NCBI GenBank assembly: GCA_033297075.1
Contig: MU858086.1
Span: forward strand, 180,521-244,520
Length of the DNA: 64,000 nt
Direction of reading: 5' to 3'
Source of the DNA: Rhypophila decipiens
Lineage: Eukaryota; Ascomycota; Sordariomycetes; Sordariales; Naviculisporaceae
Shown here piece by piece: positions 55,735 to 64,000 of this stretch. Under the pieces are notes generated by a model. It saw nothing but the letters and a program-made list of their open reading frames with translations. It searched no databases and was not told where the DNA came from. The stretch's first letter is position 1, and each line of letters starts with the position of its first letter. Position numbers and translations under genes: made by a program.

Positions 55735-56860
55735 TATTGGTGGTATAGTGGCGGGATAACTGGAAAGTGCTAATATGTTTGGTGTCTATGGAGATATTTA
55801 GATAAACCCTGAGTGCGAAATTGAACATCGTAGTCAGGGCCAAGTTGATGAGAGCTCGTGGAAAGTCGTTCAACTTTGAATGCCTGTGACAGATGATTGG
55901 GAACAAAGGACACAAGGGACAACAAGCAAGAACCCTTGAGCCGGCTGTTTGCGGCTTGCATAAATCTTTGCAACAAAGGGACCAGCGGGTTGCCAGCTCG
56001 ATCACTGCATTGTCGTCTGGTCACAGAGACAAAGCGAGGTCACAGGATATATGTCAATAATCAACCCAAAGCTTGTCGAGCATCCATTCTGCATTTACGG
56101 AGAAATGAACTGAGATGAATCGCGAGCATAGTAATCTCTTGAACGAAGCATCGATAGTTACACCTTCATCGTGGCACCATCTGGAACCAGAATCACCCGA
56201 GAAGAAGACTTCAGGTGAGCCCATTGACTCTGTAGTGAATTGAATCACAAAAGAGTAGGCTTTCATACACAAACAAACCTCTTACCAGCACATGCGCATG
56301 CTTACTGGACAAAGGCCTGGCCAATACCTTGGGCATGCCAGAAGCAGCAGAACAGAGAACTACCACGTATAATGAAGGCTATGGCAAGAGAATGTCTCAA
56401 CGAGCTCCATTGTCGATTGTCTTTGCCGCATAGATACCTCGCGAGCACACAACCATCTGCACCTTTTTTTCTAGTAAATGGCAGGTTTTATGCCTTCGCG
56501 GTGCCCAGGCGGCGACCCTCAATAATAAACTCACATTCAGACGCAAGTACCATAGTGTACAAGTCCTCAAAGTAAGCCACAATAAAACTTGATTCTCGTA
56601 ATTGATACATTCCAATCTATTTTGGACCACATCCTTGGTCACCGTCAAAGATGAATCGGTGCTTCTCCTCCGCCGGGGATCTGCATATGCCAGTGGCGAG
56701 ACGCTGTTTTCATCATTCCCAAGTTTGCGAAGAACGTATCTCGGGCGGAGAGCTAGTATACCTATACTTTAGACTTTACAAGACCATTCTCGGGCAAGTC
56801 TTTATACGAAGCCCCGGCAATCTCAGGGGTTATAGAGATAAACAAACAGACCCTTTTTAT
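55735..56860. other. gene-empty stretch
   Basis: Upstream of the coiled-coil gene. Only short frames without domains are found. Confidence 0.45.
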
Positions 56861-56863
56861 TAG

Positions 56864-57207
56864 TGTAGATCCCGGATACAGACTATTAGAAGCTCAAAGG
56901 GTCTGAATTCCACTGCAAAAGAACGGTAGATCTAACTACCATAAGCCAAAGTAGCCTATAGTAACTAGTAATCCAGTTATTCAATTAAGTCTAACGTTAT
57001 CTAGAAATAATATAAAATAACGTAAGTTATAAGTAGATCAACAAAGTTAATAGAAGACCGACTAACCGGTTAGACTAATTAGTATACTAGTTAGTCTATA
57101 GGGGGCCTAGTATAGAGCCTCTACAACTATATAATTATTAGATCGCTAATTCATACGCCGGCTTACTAGCCAGCTTAACCAGCTAACTAGCTGGCGGATC
57201 CAACACA
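56864..57207. mobile_element. TpA-rich block, possible RIP-mutated transposon or LTR relic
   Basis: Base composition changes sharply: about 340 bp of AT-rich DNA full of TpA (CTAG, TTAG, ATAT) with few CpA, the pattern left by repeat-induced point mutation. It starts TGTAGATCCCGG and ends GGATCCAACACA, so the ends are TGT...ACA as in fungal LTRs. No clear target duplication flanks it and no coding remnant is visible, so LTR identity is tentative. The following 57208-57330 region (TATAAGG, CT-rich tract) may belong to the same element. Confidence 0.5.
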
Positions 57208-60046
57208 GACGCTTGGCACTACCCTTATAAGGATCAGACCCTAGCCCTTCCTCCTTTCTCCACAGAAGAACACTTCTTTATAGTACCGGACGTCTATATA
57301 CTCAAACAAGAATTTGGTTCTTAAGGGGTTCAGTGCTCAATCTGGCAGCATATTCATAATAGAGATGCGCGCGGATCGAACTGGGTAAGCTGGTGCACAG
57401 AATCGCCAGCCATCTATCCCGGGGTCATGTTTCTCACATAGGCTGCCTGCCAGCACCTGAAGCCGAAAAGCTCCGAAAACGAAAAAGCTGCACAGGCCGT
57501 GACAGTGGTAGTAAAAGTGCACATAATCGAAAGGTTGGGTTGTACTCGATCTGTTGTCGGTCGGCGCCATCCCTCTCCTCTCTTGTCCGGCAAGCGGCAA
57601 GGGTGATCGGAGGACCCACACCAACTGCCGGCGACGGCAGGTAATCAGGTATCTCATCAGTCATATTGCTACATCTCACAAATTTGTCCTGCGGGTGGTG
57701 CATGCGGCAAGTTATTCATCGTTATCCTTAATCATCTTGTTCAAGTGAACCAGCGTTGCAGTGAGTGCTGCATCGAGCAAGAAATGGCGTGTGGGGTCAT
57801 GGGCGCAGGGCGGGAGAGTTGCACGCGTGGTGTGACTAGATGGTGTGAATCTCCATGGCGCCATCGTCGATGGGAAACAACGGCGGACCGCGATAAGGGT
57901 AAGCGCTCACGAGGACTGCTCATGACTCCGAACCGGAGAAGGCGATGACCAAGGTTTTGGGGTTGGTCGCATGATGAGGATATCTTTCCATGGTTCGCAG
58001 GATGCCTACCGGAAACCGGCCGGGAATTTGCGATTACTGAGTTTGAGTAAGACTCTGCGAGTCGATGGCGGTTTTCTTTTGCGACAGACCGAGGGTTTGG
58101 TATATCCGCAAGAAGGCCAGTGTCCAACCAGAGAGCAGAACGGTCGTTGACAGGTTCCCGCCGGCAGTCGCGGAAGTCAAATTTAACTAACCAATATTCG
58201 CAATGCTTGCATGGACGCTGTTGTACATTTTATGTGAGCAAAGGTAGACATCAATGTGCACTGACAGGCCCGTTCCGAGTTCCGGGCGGCCGGCAGCCGG
58301 AGCGACAAACGGTCAAGACCCGCTCTTCCCGCTCGCAGCGGCATACCCCGCGATTGCAAGGAATCAGCAGAGCAAGCCACGCCATCACCGTCAGGCCACA
58401 GGCCAGAGGGTGCTGAATCTCGATCTGATTCACCGACTGACAACCACTTGAAGCTATTCACGCCTCGGTATGGTGAGTGGTGCATCAAAAGCCCATGGTA
58501 CGCCATCTTGGCCAGCCCAAGGCCCAACGTTCATTGGCACCCCAAGCTTGGCGATGGAATGCCTAACCACTCAGTGCCACTGCTGAAGGTTGGAACCACC
58601 CCGCATCGTATCACGAGCCGCCAGAAAGACCGCTGCTTGACCACGGAAGAAGGGTTTGTTGACGCAATGCTTGTGGCTGTGTTTCGTGCTTGTCATAGTT
58701 AGGCCATCATCCCCAGATAAATCTGCCCCGAATTTTACCTGGTTGCCTGACCGTCGTGGCAGACTCCTTGACCACATATCCCGCCCCCCTTTGAGCCTGA
58801 AAACCTGGAGAAGTGAACGCGGTGCTGTCAAATGAGGTCATGGGGAGAAAAGGCGCTAGATGGCTGCAACAGAACAAGCTTGCCGTCATGTGCAGTCGTG
58901 GCATCGAATATCTTGTGTGCTTAAAGCTGGCTGGCTTGCAGATCTGAGACGATGGGCGGTGTGTTATCGCCAGTCCCGCTGGCGGGTGTTGCCCCCCACA
59001 GCTGGACCTGCATTGTTGACATTGTCAAAGTCTCTTTGTCTCAGGTCTGTTAAGGAGTCGAGTGGGGTTGCCCATTGCCCCCAGGTCGAACTCAAGGCCC
59101 ACTATCGGCAGATCCCTCTCGGTACCCCGCGGTACGCTCCTTACGAACGCATTGGGCGGAGTAGACTTGGGAGCTGAGCGGATGTCCATCCAGGCTGAAA
59201 GCAAACGGTTTGTCATGTTCTAGACTCTGTTCAGGGATGTTCCGGTCTCATTGTTTTTTTTTACGGGCATCAGAAACTCTGTTTGCGTCAAGAATGAAGA
59301 CCGGGTCAATGGATTTTTGACTTTTGACGGGCTTTGAACCTTGACAAGAACAGAGTCCACACCATGCGGCAAGCGAGCGGGATTGGTGGGGCCCATCCGG
59401 GACTTGGGTTCAAAGTGACGGGACACTCTCTGGGACATTGGGACAGCGGGCAGGCGTGTGGAGTCTCACCTGCCAACAAATTTCCAAGACATCAGGGCAG
59501 GAAAGAGAGGAAAGCAACCTACGCCTTGCAAGTTCCGGAAGGGACGGGGGTCTGGGCCACTCCAACTGGGCACTTACACGGCCACACGAGTAGTCATCTG
59601 TTGTTCGCTCTTGCGACTATCTTTGTCTTGGCCGGGGATCATGCATTTTCTCCATGGACAAGATACATACTGCCCGATGGTGGTAGCGTGCTACTACCGA
59701 TGCATCCACCAGCGACTTCTTTCTCAGTCATCCACCGGGCCCAGGGTAGAAAAGGGGTTACTTCCCCTCCTCCTTTGCGTCCGTAAACGCCATGCCGGTG
59801 GAACCAACCTCGAGGTCTCATCTAACTTCCACTTGATGGGAATCCGTGATATTTCCATTTCCAAGTGCTTATAATACGGTGCATGTACGATTTAGTGCCA
59901 CCAATCCGGCTTCTCCCGCTCACATCATCCACATTGTCCTTGATCACTACAAATAGTCAACAAGCCACCCCCCACGGCGACTTCAGAAGCCGAAAAGTCA
60001 GAACCTTTCAAGATTTACACTTTGCTCACGATATTCACCATTGGCC
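57208..60046. other. gene-empty stretch
   Basis: Short frames only (the longest is 59334-59786, 150 codons, no domain). No RNA gene or repeat array is recognised. The last 150 bp are the 5' leader of the gene at 60047. Confidence 0.45.
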
Positions 60047-60771
60047 ATGCCTAACCCAACGCCACCAACCCATCAACACCGTCATCATCATCATCACGGC
60101 GGTGATATCTACCACCAAGTGAGACGGGGAAGCTCGGCATACAGCTCCACCTCGTCGCTTTCAGATGACCAAGACGCAATTACCCCTTGTCCTCTCGAGG
60201 TGACGGGTTCGACGCAGCAGCACCACCCACAGTCGGCCCAGGCTCCACAGCCACAGCAGCGCCGTCGGCCCCAGGAGGGCATGCACCGCAAGGCATCATG
60301 GAGAGACAGCATTCAAGGCGGCGCTCCACACCATCTCGAGGGGCTAGAGAGACGTCCTGAGGACGACTATGGCACTTCCGAGGCCTGTTATGGAAGTCAG
60401 GTGGACGAGGAGACGCTCTGGCGACGTATGCTCGCCATCCAGCGGGTATTTGGTTGCTACAATTCGGCCAGGATGCGTGCTGCTTTGGAGATGGGTGGAG
60501 ACAGCAGCGGATTTATTCGTACGTGTCTATTCGACAGGCATTCTTGCACTTGTTGCTGACCCGTCTTCTCCCAACAGCTTCCAGAACCTGTCTAGACCTC
60601 CTCAACGACAGCATCGACCAGCTCCCCGAAGAGTCCAAGCGCCGCCTCGAAGAGTTCCTCGAGACAGGGGACACGAGTTTGTGCCACCCAGCAGCCAAGC
60701 GCAAGAGCTGGCGCCAGAGGCTCATGTCCAGCCCGCCGCTGTTACAGATGCAGATGGAGCAGAGGTTATGA
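60047..60771 (+). CDS. small His-rich protein of unknown function
   Basis: Two exons, 60047-60518 and 60578-60771 (59-nt intron, GTACGT...CAACAG, phase 1), give 221 residues. It starts MPNPTPPTHQHRHHHHHGGD, a natural His-rich stretch, followed by a Ser/Gln/Pro-rich low-complexity region. The conserved-looking part spans the splice: WRRMLAIQRVFGCYNSARMR, then SSGFIPSRTCLDLLNDSIDQ and LPEESKRRLEEFLETGD. It reads as a helical domain and is the reason for calling a gene. No signal peptide or membrane segment is seen. The family is not recognised. A longer open frame in another register (60369-61121) is judged a shadow because it does not carry this pattern. Confidence 0.7.
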
Positions 60772-61651
60772 GGACGAGTAATTGGCCCGCTCCTCGTTAC
60801 ATCTCGTCGATTGTTTTCCTCGTCACCTTCCTGTCGACGCTTCCCGGCCACGTCACCTCATTATTGTTACAGGGGGACGATGTGGAGATAAGTTGGGCGC
60901 ACAACGGAGATGTTGGCGAGATGTCGTGTCGTGCAAAGTTGTTTTGTGAAACCTTTGAATCTGGGGAGAAGGATGCCGGCACGGACTTTGAGGCCGGCTG
61001 GAGTTGCTTTGGCCAGACCAGGACTCCATTGCACGACTCAATCGAGTTGGCGATTGGCAAGGGACGAAATGACGAGGCACTGGCAGAGCTTGTGGACGGA
61101 TCGAGGGCGCTAGCAACTTGATCTCCCCATGGTTGTGTAATGTGGTCGGGATGCCCTTCTCGGCTATGGTGAGGCAAATTGTCGGCAATGTCGGTCTCTG
61201 CCTTTATTGTTTTTTTTCTTTCTTTCTCTTTCTCTGGCGTCTTTTAAGTTTTTGATACCCCCATCTTGTTTGCTTTTAGGCTATCGTTAGATACTCGACC
61301 AAAATAGTAATGTTGCTTGACTTATCCTTGATGTATACAGCTTTTGTCGGTTTGTCATTTTGGGTACTGGGTCTACCACACATCATCCAAGTACCCAAGG
61401 ATGGGATTGATACAATGACTGAACTTGCCGTCATTTATGCAGACAAGGTCATTGACAACTAGGTTTTCTTTTTCTTTTCTTCAAGATTACCAAGATATAT
61501 CTGTATTACATACGCTACAAGTAGCCCATATCCTTCCAAATCCATGCCTGTTCCCGTCCCGAATTCCAGTTCCCCTGATATTAGAAATGACATCTCAAAC
61601 TACGTACAATCGGTGGACATATATCCCGGGAACAACGACCACCACTCGTGA
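60772..61651. other. intergenic region
   Basis: 3' flanks of two converging genes. A pyrimidine tract of T and C lies at about 61208-61236. Confidence 0.5.
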
Positions 61652-62347
61652 TCAGTGAGCCTTGCTCTTCTTCTTGTACTTTTCATGAGCACCCGGGACA
61701 GTCCTCACCGCCACGGTGTAATTCTCGCCCGTCTCAGCAACGGCATGCACCACGACATCGTCACCAAACGGCCACTGGCCTTCCTCGACATTCGTGTCCC
61801 GCTCGTCGTACTGCGCAAACTCGGTCTTGTCACCAGCTAGCAAGGCCTTGGCGGCATCGATGGCGTCTGCGCGGTGGACGTAGCAGCCTTCAATCTCGCT
61901 GCTCTGATAGTCGCGGTTATTGCTGTCTTGGTTGTAGTCTGTCTTGTTCTGCATGACATAGTGCAGGTGGGTATAATCTCTCGGCAGGAGGGGCGTGTTG
62001 TTGGGCCCATTGGGAAGATCCTCCGTGTTGGGCTTGGTGTCGATTCCGACGAGGAATTCCTGAGACGCTGGGGCCTTGGCGTAGACGAGTACGCCGTCGC
62101 CATACGGCCAGTCTTCACTGTCCGACGCGGTGCGGACTTTGTACGTGTAGAAATCGCCTGGCGAGTAGCCCAGGGTCTCGATGGCTTTGAGGGTGAAGGC
62201 CTTGGCTGCTGGCAGGGTTGTGTGTGTGCCTAGGACGTATACGTCCCGGGTTGAGCCCGAGGTGTCTTTGTGAAAGTCAATCACGGTCAGGGTTGTGTGG
62301 TAGAGCTGCTCTGGGACCGCAGCCGGGGTCTCTTCGTTGGAGGCCAT
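61652..62347 (-). CDS. unknown protein with an internal duplication
   Basis: A single-exon frame of 231 codons from ATG 62347 (MASNEETPAAVPEQLYHTTL). Two copies of one module can be aligned by eye. The first runs from RDVYVLGTHTTLPAAKAF through DWPYGDGVLVYAKAP to EFLVGIDTKP; the second runs from EGCYVHRADAIDAAKAL through QWPFGDDVVVHAVAE to NYTVAVRTVPG. The conserved core is W-P-(Y/F)-G-D-x-V-x-V-(Y/H)-A. The tail KYKKKSKAH is basic. No signal peptide or known domain is recognised. The protein is likely cytosolic, and fungal relatives are probably all uncharacterised. Confidence 0.8.
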   Translation of the reverse strand: MASNEETPAAVPEQLYHTTLTVIDFHKDTSGSTRDVYVLGTHTTLPAAKAFTLKAIETLGYSPGDFYTYKVRTASDSEDWPYGDGVLVYAKAPASQEFLVGIDTKPNTEDLPNGPNNTPLLPRDYTHLHYVMQNKTDYNQDSNNRDYQSSEIEGCYVHRADAIDAAKALLAGDKTEFAQYDERDTNVEEGQWPFGDDVVVHAVAETGENYTVAVRTVPGAHEKYKKKSKAH

Positions 62348-63190
62348 GATTCCTGAAGTGAAAAGTGGAGACCAATTGTTTGTATTGGTGATGTTCTAAT
62401 CAAGCGTTTTTTTGGTGTTGGGATTTGACTGTATTCTTGGGAAGGCCGGGATGGATTCACACCAGCAACACCGTGAAGGTGGGAGGTGAATATATGCCGC
62501 CGTCCAAGCACCTCACCAGTCGTCAGGTGAGGTTTTGGTAACGGTCAGTGCTTGCTTCCTAAAACGGCAGGAACGTGGTCATGAGTGAAGGGTTGCGAAA
62601 TTCTGCCCTGGAATTTGCTAACTGTCGACAGATGGTTAATCAGCAAAAAGGTCTGGCTGCGTGGACTATCAGTTCATCAATTCGTCCGGAAATGGAAGAG
62701 GGTCACACACCGTACACTGAAGTTCGGGGACTAGATTGTTCGATGAATTGAAGGAACAAAAGAAGAGCCAACCGACCCAATTGACTGCAATGACTGGTTG
62801 TTTCTTGGACTAGTATCGGTTACCGTGACAATCCAAATGGGTTATAGTACATCAAAGCTGTCATTGTCATGCTGGTGTCACTACATGTTCATTCACACCA
62901 CCCCACCCCATCATGAGATTGCACTGACATGGCCAGAACATGATGCCGGCCCGACGTCATTATCAAAGAGGTTCGGCTGCATTGCGGCCCCAATACTAGC
63001 GTATCATGATTTAGGAGAATAGACCAAGAATGCATGAGAAGGATGAGTGGTTTGCAGCCAATTGAACGGTTGAACGATAAAGGTATATGATAGTCCACTA
63101 ACATTTTCTGGTGTTTTGCCTGCTGTGGGATGTTAGTGATGTATCCCGCTGACCATCTCTTTCGAAAATGCAGGGGTATAGCAACTACTA
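62348..63190. other. intergenic region
   Basis: 5' flank of the duplicated-module gene up to the transposon end. No gene is seen. Confidence 0.45.
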
Positions 63191-63213
63191 ATTCAGTCAG
63201 CAATAACGTGGTC

Positions 63214-63247
63214 CACCCCCAAGCGACGCACACCCCCAAGCGACGCA
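63214..63247. repeat. perfect 17-bp direct repeat near the transposon end
   Basis: CACCCCCAAGCGACGCA occurs twice in direct tandem (63214-63230 and 63231-63247), about 65 bp outside the transposase stop codon. Subterminal repeats of this kind are usual transposase-binding sites in Tc1/mariner/Pogo elements. Confidence 0.75.
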
Positions 63248-63311
63248 CTTTTTCACAACACACAACAACAAACATCAATTGCACCACCACAACAACTGCA
63301 ATTCACTAAAA

Positions 63312-64000
63312 CTATTCGGAATTATATACATCAGACATTTCCACATCTTTCTGACATGTGCGCGCATTGTGCCCAGGCTTCCCACACTTGCCACAACGCC
63401 GTGGAGCCGTCTCTGTTCTGATCCGCCGACCACCATTTTCACGCGTTTCACGCTCTACCTGTTCTTGCACTTCCTTCTGAGCCAGTAGATCTTGTGCATC
63501 TCCTACAGTAAGTGATCCTCCAAGACGTACACGTGTTTTTTTGGCCCTCCGGCGCTTGCTAAGTGCCTCATTTGCCTTCTGTAAGGTACGTAACTCAGCT
63601 GCCATGACGGTGACCGAATGCGCTAATGCCTGCGTCCCTTTCGCAAGCTGGTCGACAGCAGTGAAAATTGGTGTTGGCGAGCTTCCCTGGTGACGGGCAA
63701 TTCGATTCTTAATGTACTCGGATTGCGAGACGGCCTCTGTTGGGTTCTGTGGCGTCTGGGAGAACCAAGGATCGGCAGCTGCGGAAGGGGGACCAGTTGG
63801 TGTTGGCGTCCGTAACTTGATATCCAGCTTAGATATCACAGCCTCAGGGTCAAAAGGTACTAGACCTGTACCTCTGAAACCTCCTTTGTTGTTGCTCTCT
63901 GTCATCGCAGCAAAGTGGGCGGCTTTGAAGGCGAGGAAGAACTCGACCTTGGTGATGTGGTTGATATGCGCCCTGACGAAGTGCTCAATTTGCCGACCGT
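63312..64000 (-). mobile_element. Fot1/Pogo-type (Tc1/mariner superfamily) DNA transposon, 3' end with transposase C-terminus
   Basis: A minus-strand frame is open from the right window edge to a stop at 63312, so the transposase is truncated by the window (at least 229 residues here). GRQIEHFVRAHINHITKVEF, FLAFKAAHFAAMTESN and KGGFRGTGLVPFDPEAVISK form the distinctive end of the DDE endonuclease domain in Fot1/Pot2/Pogo-type fungal elements. A Pro-rich linker, a coiled-coil stretch (QLAKGTQALAHSVTVMAAEL) and a CCHC zinc knuckle CGKCGKPGHNARTC follow. The visible frame has no stop or RIP-like damage, so the copy may be young. The terminal inverted repeat lies somewhere outside 63250, probably near 63190-63250, and cannot be fixed without the other end. 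Confidence 0.85.

Noticed and set aside
60369..61121. 250-codon plus frame
   Set aside because: It overlaps the spliced gene at 60047-60771 in another frame and runs into its 3' flank; no domain.

Overview
The window looks like nuclear DNA of a filamentous ascomycete (Pezizomycotina, most likely a Sordariomycete). The reasons are short introns of about 45-90 nt with GTNNGT donors and CTAAC/CTGAC branch sites, C-rich third codon positions in the real genes, and families typical of such fungi: a Zn2Cys6 regulator, an AA9 LPMO, a heme-thiolate peroxygenase, 2EXR, fungal OPT and CorA-like proteins, and a Fot1/Pogo-type transposase with a zinc knuckle. A genus cannot be named from the sequence alone. 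All gene models are conceptual and join exons by splice signals and reading phase.

Layout. Positions 1-15058 hold no recognisable gene, only scattered short ORFs, CT-rich leader-like tracts, a GC-rich island and small repeats. From 15.0 to 47 kb the DNA is ordinary and gene-dense: a CorA-like protein, a histidine phosphatase, an F-box-like gene with an apparent frameshift, a Zn2Cys6 factor, the mitochondrial calcium uniporter MCU, a SidL/SidF-type hydroxyornithine acyltransferase, a small unknown gene, an OPT transporter, an AA9 LPMO, an SRR1-like protein, the histone chaperone Rtt106, argininosuccinate lyase, an unknown lysine/arginine-rich protein, an intron-containing tRNA-Met, a hemerythrin-like protein and an ABM-domain monooxygenase. 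From 47 to 56 kb the content is more accessory: a short unspecific peroxygenase, a small secreted protein, a 22-bp minisatellite followed by a second 22-bp tandem repeat, a 2EXR protein, a GT1 glycosyltransferase and a coiled-coil protein. From 56 to 64 kb it is gene-poor, with a TpA-rich RIP-like relic, two small conserved-looking unknown genes and the 3' end of a Fot1/Pogo transposon that runs off the right edge.

Links between genes are weak. This is not one biosynthetic cluster: no PKS, NRPS or terpene synthase is visible. Housekeeping genes (MCU, RTT106, ARG4, tRNA) lie among secreted redox enzymes (AA9, peroxygenase) that fit a plant-associated or saprotrophic lifestyle. Two promoter sites look meaningful: a perfect CRE palindrome before MCU and a Gcn4/CPC1 site before the argininosuccinate lyase gene. 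The best leads for something undescribed are the 15-kb gene-empty region, the paired 22-bp repeat arrays beside the 2EXR gene, and several unknown proteins (41750, 49037, 54252, 60047, 61652).
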